A DNA stretch of 64,000 nucleotides from an uncultured Muribaculaceae bacterium. Its GTDB lineage: Bacteria > Bacteroidota > Bacteroidia > Bacteroidales > Muribaculaceae. The DNA lies in contig CAJUKZ010000004.1 of the NCBI GenBank assembly GCA_910586995.1, positions 37,380 through 101,379 of the forward strand. The letters run 5' to 3'. Numbering within the stretch: the stretch's first letter is position 1; every line of letters begins with the position of its first letter. Under the pieces are notes generated by a model that did not search any database, was not told where the DNA came from, and saw nothing but the letters and a program-made list of their open reading frames with translations. Made by a program: the position numbers and the translations under genes. Positions 46,856 through 53,507 of this stretch are shown here, in pieces.

Positions 46856-46971
46856 AACTCGATATAATTTATTGGGGTTATATATGCAAAATGTTTATCG
46901 ACCGGATGAAAGCAAGTAAAATACAATAACTTCCGAATGCAAAGTTAATGTTTTCTTGCTCGTTGGTCAAA

Positions 46972-47175
46972 TCATTTTCTTAACTCCCATCCAACGAGAT
47001 CGGCGATTAGCGACATCAGGTATAAAATAACAAGGCATATGATAAAGTCGACAAGGAATACAATATATTTATTCGTTATCTTACTTTTTATCGCTTTTGT
47101 TATTGGTGCGGTGACTAAAGCAAATACAAGAAAAAATAAGAGGACCTGAGCCCAATGGGGAATGGTTATGCTCAT
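46972..47175 (-). CDS. Small membrane protein (67 aa)
   Basis: Two hydrophobic segments: about residues 8-25 (AQVLLFFLVFALVTAPI) and 38-57 (YIVFLVDFIICLVILYLM), with a lysine-rich loop (KAIKSKITNK). Same plan as its downstream neighbour, but no clear sequence similarity. Function unknown. Confidence 0.5.
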   Translation of the reverse strand: MSITIPHWAQVLLFFLVFALVTAPITKAIKSKITNKYIVFLVDFIICLVILYLMSLIADLVGWELRK

Positions 47176-47216
47176 AATAATCAGTTTATTTGAAGAAATA
47201 ATTTCTGTATTCGTTA

Positions 47217-47492
47217 TTATATGGTAGATTCAGAGTCGGGTATTACCGGAGGATAGTATCTTGTGGCTTTCAAATCTCCCGGTCGAATCGTATGAGGAAA
47301 GTCAGTAAAACTGATATTCATAGGAAAATCCGATCCTATGAATGTTTTAGCTTCATTTACCAGATCTAAGAAAAATTGTTGTTCGGGAGAATATGCCATT
47401 GCTTTCGGATTTAAAAGAGTCTTTACAAAGTTAACCAACATTCTGAATATACAGATAATGATAATACATATAAATATCGCATTGTGTGGCAA
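47217..47492 (-). CDS. Small hypothetical protein, possible membrane anchor
   Basis: From a TTG at 47492 the frame has a hydrophobic start (AIFICIIIICIF) and then a soluble tail rich in Pro and Asp (TDFPHTIRPGDLKATRYY). From the first ATG (47441) the anchor is lost. The palindrome at 47492-47513 overlaps the TTG, so the start is uncertain. Confidence 0.45.
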   Translation of the reverse strand: MPHNAIFICIIIICIFRMLVNFVKTLLNPKAMAYSPEQQFFLDLVNEAKTFIGSDFPMNISFTDFPHTIRPGDLKATRYYPPVIPDSESTI

Positions 47493-47513
47493 ATTTCAAC
47501 ATTTGTTGAAATT
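47492..47513. promoter_or_regulatory. 22-base perfect palindrome between divergent genes
   Basis: AATTTCAACA-TT-TGTTGAAATT is a perfect inverted repeat between a minus-strand and a plus-strand gene. It could be a regulator site; a looser match to TTCAA...TTGAA recurs at 48027-48055. Confidence 0.45.
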
Positions 47514-47531
47514 CTTGTTGCTTTTATTTCG

Positions 47532-47539
47532 TAATTTTG
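47532..47539 (+). promoter_or_regulatory. -7 element for the small secreted protein
   Basis: TAATTTTG fits TAnnTTTG and lies 27 bases before the ATG at 47566. The -33 element is unclear. Confidence 0.5.
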
Positions 47540-47600
47540 CCGAAAATATAAATATACATCAGACTATGCAGAACCGGATTTTAAAGTATTACTCACGACA

Positions 47601-48002
47601 GTGTTTTTGCTATTTTCATTCTGTGGCTACGGTCAGTGCGATGCGAAGATCAAAGATTTTTATGTCGCTTATATGCAGAATGCAGAGAGGTGTAATGATC
47701 AGGAAAATATCAAATTGCTGAATACTTGTATGTCGCAAGAACTAATAGCAAAACTTGAAGCATATACGCGGAAGTATGACGTCGATGCCATAGTTCATGC
47801 ACAAGACGTAAGCGCCTATGGCATCAGATCTTTAATTGTTGTTGCATTAAAAGAAAACCGGTATTTGGTGAAATATAAATGGAATCCTCAAAGTGAATAT
47901 ACATGTATTCCGGTAAAGGCAACTGATGTTGATGGCGAGTTCACAATCTTGGATATTGCGCCTATTGACAAAGATGTTGAAAGCTATATCAATTATGATT
48001 AG
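47601..48002 (+). CDS. Small secreted protein, start region probably frameshifted
   Basis: The frame encodes about 130 residues after a hydrophobic segment. Upstream of the GTG at 47601 the same frame continues as DFKVLLTTVFLLFSFCGYGQ, a typical signal peptide that lacks a start codon in frame. An ATG at 47566, 27 bases after a good -7 box, is one base out of register; adding one base near 47577 would give MQNRDFKVLLTTV, a complete signal peptide. So this looks like a single-base deletion, or a sequencing error. The mature part (CDAKIKDFYVAYMQNAERC) is not a family I can name. Confidence 0.6.
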   Translation: MFLLFSFCGYGQCDAKIKDFYVAYMQNAERCNDQENIKLLNTCMSQELIAKLEAYTRKYDVDAIVHAQDVSAYGIRSLIVVALKENRYLVKYKWNPQSEYTCIPVKATDVDGEFTILDIAPIDKDVESYINYD

Positions 48003-48037
48003 CAAATAAGATGCATATCTGACAAATTCAAAAAATG

Positions 48038-48069
48038 TTTGCATATTTTGTTGAAAATATATAGCTTTG
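48038..48069 (+). promoter_or_regulatory. Promoter for the 525-residue secreted protein
   Basis: TAGCTTTG (48062-48069) is a perfect -7 box and TTTG (48038-48041) is 20 bases upstream; the ATG is 17 bases downstream. Confidence 0.7.
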
Positions 48070-48085
48070 CGAGAAACACATCGTC

Positions 48086-49663
48086 ATGGTATTACGCATT
48101 GTCCATATTTTTGCATTTCTCGTTGTTTCGCTGGGCGCTTGTTTTTCTCAAGCATTAAGTGATTTCAAAGTTGAGAAGATCAGCAGTAAAGTTAAAGAAT
48201 TTCAACTTGACTCAATCAATCTGTCTTCCCCACTCGATTATTATTTGTCGAGGGCATGGGTGCGGCTGTCAGGTAAAGGTAAATACTGGAATACAATATC
48301 TACCTCAAAGTTCTATGGTGAAAATTGGTCTGATGAGATTGTAGATGATGAATTCCGCACATACGTGCTGAATGAGCAGATTGATTATATTGTAACGTAC
48401 CGGGACTCTGTGGGATGCATTGTAACCCATACCGACGGTGAAGACCTTGTGATGCTGAATAATTGTTGGTTGGAAAACGGGCGATGGGTAAATGGCGGTC
48501 AAGGTATGGCTGACGATATGAATGAAGCTCAGGACATGTTGATAGAGAGACTGCCAATGGCCTTATACAACCTGCCGCGAATTGATGTAATAAATAATGT
48601 TCCAGGAGATGTGACGCCGTTTGTGGATTTCCTTTCCGGTGTGACAACTTCCCCGGAAACCTTTGTGCTTGATATGTTGGCCTCGCATAAGCTTGTCATC
48701 AATGGTGAATATCACCGTAGAAAAGTATCATGGGATATGCTGAAAAGGCTTATAGACCATCCTGCCTTTCCTGATATTGTTGGGTGTGTATTTATGGAAC
48801 TTCCGTCGCATCATCAACCTTTAATGGATAAATTCTTTGATTCTGAAACTCTTGACACGAATATAATAATCAAGATTTTTCAAGATGAACAATTAAACGG
48901 TTGGTGGGATCGTGGTGAGTACGAGTTTATATGCAAATTATGGGAAGTCAACCGCACTTTACCGGAGCATAAGAAACTCCGGGTTGTATTAGCTGATTAT
49001 CAAGTTCCCTACTCTACTATTGCAAATCGAGATGAGGCACGGGAAGCGGAAGATAGGAACTCTCACATGGCAGATATTGTTGTGAATACCATCACACAGT
49101 CGGAGGATAGCAGAAATAACTTATTTCTTGTCGGATGTGCCCATGCCTATAAGTCAAATCAATCAGGATTCGCATCTGCCGCACATGGGAAGGACGGTGC
49201 GTTAACAGCCGGTGCTCAAATAGCTGAACGACTTGGAGATAATAATGTGTTTACCGTATTTCAGCATGTTCTGCCTGGTGATAATCGAGGACGAAACAAG
49301 TCTGCAATACGCGGAGGTGTTTTTGATCTGGCATTTGAACAGAATGGAAACCGCCCTGTTGGTTTTAAGCTGGCAAACTCTCCATTTGGCAATGAACCGT
49401 TTGATGGTATTTATGAGATTAAATACAATACGGCAACCGGAAACTATGCGGATAACTTCGACGGGTATCTGTTTTTAGCCCCTTTGGAAAATGAACCAAA
49501 AGCAATTCCTCTGACAGAAATTTTTACCGATGAATTTGTCGCTGAAATGCAACGTCGGGCAAAAGCATTAGGAATAGAGAATTTACGAAGTATGTGGTTC
49601 GGCCGCAGTTCCACCGAACTCACAAAAGAATACATAATCGATGCACTAATGCAAGAGTTATAG
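48086..49663 (+). CDS. Secreted protein resembling EreA/ChaN/TIKI hydrolases
   Basis: A signal peptide (ending LGACFSQ) precedes 500 residues. The middle region has INGEYHRRKVSWDMLKRLI near 220, VFMELPSHHQPLMDKF near 250, RVVLADYQVPYS near 305 and LFLVGCAHAYKS near 350. A GExH motif, a downstream Glu and a late His are the pattern of the EreA-ChaN-TIKI superfamily of metal-dependent hydrolases and haem-binding proteins. The resemblance is weak and read by eye. The C-terminal part may be an extra domain. It is the last chromosomal gene before the accessory region. Confidence 0.65.
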   Translation: MVLRIVHIFAFLVVSLGACFSQALSDFKVEKISSKVKEFQLDSINLSSPLDYYLSRAWVRLSGKGKYWNTISTSKFYGENWSDEIVDDEFRTYVLNEQIDYIVTYRDSVGCIVTHTDGEDLVMLNNCWLENGRWVNGGQGMADDMNEAQDMLIERLPMALYNLPRIDVINNVPGDVTPFVDFLSGVTTSPETFVLDMLASHKLVINGEYHRRKVSWDMLKRLIDHPAFPDIVGCVFMELPSHHQPLMDKFFDSETLDTNIIIKIFQDEQLNGWWDRGEYEFICKLWEVNRTLPEHKKLRVVLADYQVPYSTIANRDEAREAEDRNSHMADIVVNTITQSEDSRNNLFLVGCAHAYKSNQSGFASAAHGKDGALTAGAQIAERLGDNNVFTVFQHVLPGDNRGRNKSAIRGGVFDLAFEQNGNRPVGFKLANSPFGNEPFDGIYEIKYNTATGNYADNFDGYLFLAPLENEPKAIPLTEIFTDEFVAEMQRRAKALGIENLRSMWFGRSSTELTKEYIIDALMQEL

Positions 49664-49676
49664 GCCTTTTGCCTAT
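49660..49676 (+). terminator. Short hairpin at the stop of the preceding gene
   Basis: ATAGGC-CTTTT-GCCTAT overlaps the TAG stop and is followed by TTTATT. It is a small, weak terminator candidate. Confidence 0.35.
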
Positions 49677-49872
49677 TTATTCACGTTTTCTGCGAAAATC
49701 AGGGGATTCCATATATATCTATCCTTGATTTCTTTCGCTGATGTAAGTTCGCGTTTAGTCACCATCTTGTCTGTCTTGATGTAGGCTATTGCCATTCGTG
49801 GGTCACACGGATGTAGACCGAATAAAAACCATCCGCGCGAGGCCGTCTTACTACTGCTTTGAACGTCGCCAT
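49673..49872 (-). pseudogene. Truncated, frameshifted tyrosine recombinase N-terminus
   Basis: From ATG 49872 the minus strand reads MATFKAVVRRPRADGFYSVY then IRVTHEWQ and a stop. This is the arm-binding N-terminus found on many Bacteroidetes integrases. A shift of one base restores IAYIKTDKMVTKRELTSAKE and then IKDRYIWNPL, after which the frame ends at 49673. The whole core and catalytic domain are missing. It is a remnant of an integrase from an earlier element, or the disrupted left end of this one. Confidence 0.75.
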
Positions 49873-49914
49873 TTGAGATTGTATGTTATTGTTTTGTTTA
49901 TCATAGAATTGCGA

Positions 49915-49967
49915 GTGGACAACACGTGGACAACAGCCCCCTGAAAATGGTACATATTTTGGACAAC
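49915..49967. repeat. Three short direct repeats TGGACAAC
   Basis: GTGGACAAC occurs at 49915-49923 and 49926-49934, and TGGACAAC at 49960-49967, all just upstream of the integrase remnant. They resemble arm-type sites that integrases bind, but their position is the only reason to think so. Confidence 0.4.
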
Positions 49968-50024
49968 ATTTTCGTTCATTATTACATAATATCGTGTCGG
50001 AATGCACAAACCGTCTAAAAATAC

Positions 50025-50066
50025 CTTAGGCGATAAGCCCCTGTTGCAGAGGACTTATCGCCTAAG
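50025..50066. terminator. Inverted repeat hairpin in the accessory left flank
   Basis: CTTAGGCGATAAG (50025-50037) pairs perfectly with CTTATCGCCTAAG (50054-50066). No gene lies from 49873 to 50197; besides this hairpin, the short repeats and a small stem near 50079-50096, nothing else can be seen there. Confidence 0.45.
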
Positions 50067-50197
50067 TTACTTATTTTAAGCGTATTTTGTCGCTTATTCG
50101 ATGGCTGCCTGCGCCGCTGATCGAACTAAGTGAAGTTTACTGACTTATTGGGTATGTTGAATTATTGTTGGATTTAAAACTTTCGGTTCATTTTCTT

Positions 50198-50521
50198 CTA
50201 CTCTATGCAAGCGTCCACAAGATAGTAATAGATACCAACAGAGTGTTCGTTGCAGAATGACATCGCCCACTCGCTGAACTTTTGTTCAATACCTGTTTTG
50301 GGGTCTGTATAGTCACTTTCCCAAAGGTCGGAGAGGCCGGCGTATACTTCATGAGGATTGTTACCCAACGCATCGACAACTTCTGCGGGATATTCCTGGA
50401 TTAATCCCTGTTGCCAATCTCCAAACTCTGAGCCGGGATTTAACAGAAGATATTCAAATGCTGCGTCCCTTAATTCGTCCATCAGGGTGTCGGTTTCTGT
50501 ATATTGAAATTCTCCGTTCAT
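50198..50521 (-). CDS. Small acidic protein of mobile elements (107 aa)
   Basis: A soluble, acidic protein, mostly helical, with several aromatic residues: ELRDAAFEYLLLNPGSEFGDW near 17, LIQEYPAEVVDALG near 40, and FCNEHSVGIYYYLVDAC at the end. Proteins of this look occur on Bacteroidales mobile elements, but I know no function. It is the last gene of the minus-strand cluster and is preceded by one copy of the 42-base repeat. Confidence 0.65.
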   Translation of the reverse strand: MNGEFQYTETDTLMDELRDAAFEYLLLNPGSEFGDWQQGLIQEYPAEVVDALGNNPHEVYAGLSDLWESDYTDPKTGIEQKFSEWAMSFCNEHSVGIYYYLVDACIE

Positions 50522-50603
50522 GTTCTTTGGTTGAATTATATCGTTATTTCGCCCTACGGACGCGCTACAATCGCTTTCGCAGTCTCGGTGGTAAAGTTTA
50601 TAA

Positions 50604-50645
50604 TCTGAACCTTGAATCGCCGTCTAACACGCTCTTTTGGGGTTA
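50604..50645. repeat. Direct repeat copy 1 (42 bases)
   Basis: Matches 50967-51008 at 40 of 42 positions, and the last 35 are identical (starting CTTGAATCGCCGTCTAACAC). The final three bases are the TAA stop of the lipoprotein gene on the minus strand. Confidence 0.9.
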
Positions 50646-50942
50646 GTCTGTTTCATATGCTCTTATCATTTCTCCATATAGATCTTCTAAATCATCGATA
50701 ACTCTTAATAAGTCTAATTGTATATCACGAAACTCTTTCTCTGAAATTTGGATCGTGTCGTTATGCTCATCTAATCCAAATGACTGTTTATAACCGGCAA
50801 TGTTTCGCTCTCCTATTTCATCGAGTTGTTCGTAAATCAATTCCAAATCAGTTATGGCATTGTCTACTTCTTCAGTGTGGTCCTCGCAAGATGTTGCAAC
50901 ATTCAATATGAGAACGAACACAATTATCTTTATTTGGCGCAT
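50643..50942 (-). CDS. Small lipoprotein bracketed by direct repeats (99 aa)
   Basis: A short lipoprotein: signal MRQIKIIVFVLILNVATSC with a lipobox cysteine at residue 19, then an acidic, helical tail of 80 residues (TDLELIYEQLDEIGERN and later LDLLRVIDDLEDLYGEM). Its stop lies inside repeat copy 1, and its start is 24 bases from repeat copy 2. Short phage-encoded lipoproteins sometimes block superinfection, but nothing here proves that. Confidence 0.7.
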   Translation of the reverse strand: MRQIKIIVFVLILNVATSCEDHTEEVDNAITDLELIYEQLDEIGERNIAGYKQSFGLDEHNDTIQISEKEFRDIQLDLLRVIDDLEDLYGEMIRAYETD

Positions 50943-50966
50943 GGTTTTGTGTAATCATTTCATTGG

Positions 50967-51008
50967 TCTGAGTCTTGAATCGCCGTCTAACACGCTCTTT
51001 TGGGGTTA
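50967..51008. repeat. Direct repeat copy 2 (42 bases)
   Basis: The second copy of the 42-base repeat, 363 bases from the first. It ends in the TAA stop of the TPIG-type gene, just as copy 1 ends in the stop of the lipoprotein gene. Confidence 0.9.
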
Positions 51009-51728
51009 TCTTCCATCGAATACGCCGCCATCGAGATGTTGAAGGTTTTGTACAATTAGCTTATATCCACGGCTGAGCAACCCATATAACTTTGCATCAG
51101 ATTCTGTGCAAATATAGTATGTGGCACTACCATCAGGGCGTATTTTACGATATGAGTTCTTCGGCTCTTCAAATTGGGGATGAATTTTATTCAACAACAT
51201 GTCAAGTTTATTTAATATGACTTTCTGATCGCCAGTTGCATTACTCTCAGCTTGCAAATCGCTTTTGGCATTGATAATAGGATTGTATTTACCATCATCA
51301 TTCATGGCTGAATCTATATAGCCGGGTAAATCTCTCTGTAACTCTGTTGTACCAGACATATCATCAGTGTATGGCAATACGCGGATTGAATGGATGTCAA
51401 ATGGAAGTCTTGTATTACGTTCGGCTATACATACTACTGGTTTACCGAATGAATGCCTTACAGCAAGTTCATACATGACATTAGGATTAAGGCCGGTCAG
51501 GTTGGCTATGACAAGATCACATTCAAGAATTTGCTGTATTATAGCCATTTCTATTGCTCCAGGATTTGTCATGTAATGAGGGACTATCATTTCGAAGCCA
51601 TTGCTTTCAAGTATCGGTTTTATGGCACTTGTTATGACTCCCTCAGCTTTGCGCCTTATATCGCTGTCGGCACTTCCTATTGGAGTGATTATGAAACAAC
51701 TCTTTTTGTTGTTGGATGTATTTGTCAT
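51006..51728 (-). CDS. TPIG-motif protein, nucleoside-deoxyribosyltransferase/TIR-like
   Basis: The N-terminal 145 residues have a Rossmann-like fold: SCFIITPIGSADSDIRRKAE near 10, PGAIEMAIIQQILECDLVIA near 58, NLTGLNPNVMYELAVRH near 78, and GKPVVCIAERNTRLPFD near 97. The NPNVMYELAVRH block, with its glutamate, resembles the active-site helix of nucleoside 2-deoxyribosyltransferase and TIR-like enzymes. The C-terminal 95 residues are distinct. Such domains serve as NAD- or nucleotide-degrading effectors in phage defence, but I cannot show activity here. It lies between the repressor-side genes and the repeats. Confidence 0.65.
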   Translation of the reverse strand: MTNTSNNKKSCFIITPIGSADSDIRRKAEGVITSAIKPILESNGFEMIVPHYMTNPGAIEMAIIQQILECDLVIANLTGLNPNVMYELAVRHSFGKPVVCIAERNTRLPFDIHSIRVLPYTDDMSGTTELQRDLPGYIDSAMNDDGKYNPIINAKSDLQAESNATGDQKVILNKLDMLLNKIHPQFEEPKNSYRKIRPDGSATYYICTESDAKLYGLLSRGYKLIVQNLQHLDGGVFDGR

Positions 51729-51779
51729 GGTAAGAATATTATAACGTTTTGCACTGTAGTTGCTATATTGTATTGCTTT

Positions 51780-52055
51780 TTATCTGTGTCGTTTTACACA
51801 CATTCTACACGGAGTTTTGCCATAGTGCTCAGCTTCATTAATTGACATTTCACGGACATAGCCTCCGCATTTAGACAAGCCTTTGCAGTCAGATACTGAA
51901 TGGTAACGTTTTGCGTTTCTTCCTGAACATACAAATACACAATAAGGATTAGCTTCAACTTTCTCTTGCTTCTTTTTATTGCATGCGCAAAGAGATAGTG
52001 TAAGGCTTAAAGTGATAATTGGTATTAAAAATCTTTTATAATTATGGACTTTCAT
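51780..52055 (-). CDS. Cys-rich lipoprotein (91 aa)
   Basis: A lipoprotein signal peptide (IPIITLSLTLSLCAC) leads a short domain with a C/H pattern: YCVFVCSGRNAKRYHSVSDC near 38, then LSKCGGY and PCRMCVKR near the end. A similar YH...C...PC..C pattern occurs at the C-termini of some nuclease-associated proteins and of phage proteins. It may bind a metal. It is transcribed away from the repressor. Confidence 0.65.
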   Translation of the reverse strand: MKVHNYKRFLIPIITLSLTLSLCACNKKKQEKVEANPYCVFVCSGRNAKRYHSVSDCKGLSKCGGYVREMSINEAEHYGKTPCRMCVKRHR

Positions 52056-52092
52056 AATTAGATCTATTCTTCAGGTATGAAGCTTGTCTCAG

Positions 52093-52791
52093 TTACCATC
52101 CGAAGTCGGCTTGAAATTTAATTACTTTCCAGACTTCACGGATCATGGATTTTGGTAATTCCTCGTCTGCTACCTCCGGGTTATATGAGACACACCATAC
52201 GTAGTTTCTTGCATCCTCGTCGTAGCGCCGGATTTCTTTTGTTATCCTTCGGCCATCTTTCAACAAAAGGACGAATAAGCCGCCATAGCCGAAATATTCT
52301 TTCCAGTCCACTACTTCACGGATGAGCAATACAGATCCCGGTGGAATGGTTGGCAACATTGATGTTCCGGATTGGAGAATTGCCACATCTCCGGTACGGG
52401 CCTCAGTAAATGGAAGCATTCGGAGGGTATATTGTTCGGAGGCTGAGATGGTATTCTCGGAATGTATGCCGCCGACACTGTCGATGTTGATAAGCGGAAC
52501 CATTTTGAATGTTCCGTCCTCCAGCCCTTTGGATATCATGGCTGCATCCTCGGCGCTGATGTCTTCTATTTCGTTGCGGAATTTTCCACTAAGATTATCG
52601 GAGGTATTAAATAAAGGGAATGATTCATTGGGGTATTTTGATGCTATTTTGTGAAGTATAGCAAGTTTAGATTTGGGTATGACTTTCCCGGCTTCCCAAT
52701 TTTGAATTGTGCGGGCTGAAACACCAAGCTTAGACGCAAAAGTTTCCTGCGTCAGATTAAGTAATTTTCTAAGTTTTTCAATATCAGTCAT
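52093..52791 (-). CDS. CI-like phage repressor (XRE + S24 peptidase)
   Basis: The N-terminal helix-turn-helix is TQETFASKLGVSARTIQNWE (about residues 13-32). The C-terminal LexA/CI-like S24 domain has the catalytic serine in ILQSGTSMLPTIPPGS near 140 and a lysine in DGRRITKEIRRY near 183. It keeps the prophage silent and should self-cleave after SOS signals. ATG 52791 is used; a TTG at 52797 is also possible. The operator lies 26 bases upstream. Confidence 0.9.
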   Translation of the reverse strand: MTDIEKLRKLLNLTQETFASKLGVSARTIQNWEAGKVIPKSKLAILHKIASKYPNESFPLFNTSDNLSGKFRNEIEDISAEDAAMISKGLEDGTFKMVPLINIDSVGGIHSENTISASEQYTLRMLPFTEARTGDVAILQSGTSMLPTIPPGSVLLIREVVDWKEYFGYGGLFVLLLKDGRRITKEIRRYDEDARNYVWCVSYNPEVADEELPKSMIREVWKVIKFQADFGW

Positions 52792-52816
52792 ATACAAAGC
52801 ATTAACATTCTTTAAT

Positions 52817-52842
52817 ACGAAATATTTCGCGAAATATTTCGT
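52817..52842. promoter_or_regulatory. Double-palindrome operator between repressor and early genes
   Basis: Two perfect 12-base palindromes CGAAATATTTCG stand head to tail (52818-52829 and 52830-52841), and together with flanking A and T form a 26-base perfect palindrome. They cover the -33 region of the rightward promoter, so bound repressor would block it. Confidence 0.75.
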
Positions 52843-52860
52843 GGTTTAACCTCGCGATAG

Positions 52861-52868
52861 TATCTTTG
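52861..52868 (+). promoter_or_regulatory. -7 element of the rightward early promoter
   Basis: TATCTTTG is a perfect -7 box, 62 bases before the Cro-like ATG. The -33 region overlaps the double operator. Confidence 0.75.
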
Positions 52869-52929
52869 CATCGTGATAATTAAATCATGTCGCGAATATA
52901 ATATAAATTTCAATAAATAACAAGTGTAT

Positions 52930-53157
52930 ATGACACTACGACAGCTTTATTTACAGGCAAAACAAGCGCCGAAGCCGGAAGCGCCCGGGACGGCTTTCAT
53001 CCGAGAACTTGCGGATGTGACAAAGAAAAGCGAGATAGCAGTACGTCGTTGGCTCAGCGACAGTGAGACATCAGTAGTTCCGGACGCTCTGACGCAGTCT
53101 GTGCTCGCGCAGCACTTCAACACAACACCGGATGCTCTGTTTCCGGAGAGGAAATAA
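52930..53157 (+). CDS. Cro-like small DNA-binding protein (75 aa)
   Basis: A short protein with a central helix-turn-helix-like stretch, FIRELADVTKKSEIAVRRWL (about residues 21-40), followed by VLAQHFNTTPDALFPER. As the first gene of the rightward operon, opposite a CI-type repressor, it takes the Cro position. ATG 52930 is preferred over GTG 52924. Confidence 0.75.
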   Translation: MTLRQLYLQAKQAPKPEAPGTAFIRELADVTKKSEIAVRRWLSDSETSVVPDALTQSVLAQHFNTTPDALFPERK

Positions 53158-53214
53158 ACTATAACTCATAATTCCATTGATTTTTTGATCAATCACCACA
53201 AGGTTAATGAAAAG

Positions 53215-53255
53215 CCCCCGTAAAGCGTAGAGCGTGGCTTCGGTGTCGCCGGGGG
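53215..53255 (+). other. Hairpin in the early leader
   Basis: CCCCCG (53215-53220) can pair with CGGGGG (53250-53255), closing a GC-rich loop. It may be a terminator or an antitermination site, with no T-run to decide. Confidence 0.3.
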
Positions 53256-53280
53256 AACAAAACACTAAAACTAATTATTC

Positions 53281-53445
53281 ATGACAGACTTTGACAAGAA
53301 ACTTATTGAGAAAGCCGAAAGGTTTAGCAGGCATGACTACCGAGATATTGATGTCCTGATTGCAATAGCAGAGTCGGACCTGGCGCGTGAACGTCTCAAG
53401 ATCATACGTTGGGAACTCTACGACTTGCTAAAAGAGACAATCTGA
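53281..53445 (+). CDS. Small helical protein (54 aa)
   Basis: A small ORF starting MTDFDKKLIEKAERFSRHDY and ending IIRWELYDLLKETI. It looks like a single amphipathic helical unit, reads with good codon use, and sits in line with the early operon. No function known. Confidence 0.65.
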   Translation: MTDFDKKLIEKAERFSRHDYRDIDVLIAIAESDLARERLKIIRWELYDLLKETI

Positions 53446-53507
53446 TCCTTTCTACATTATCCCTTTTTCCTCACCCCCTCCAGGTTAAACAATAAATCCA
53501 CAGCATC

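Noticed and set aside
50604..51008. The 42-base repeats as integron attC sites
   Set aside because: Only one GTTRRRY-like core is present in each; there is no paired RYYYAAC core at the required distance, no folded stem, and no integrase. The cassette idea is kept without the integron label.
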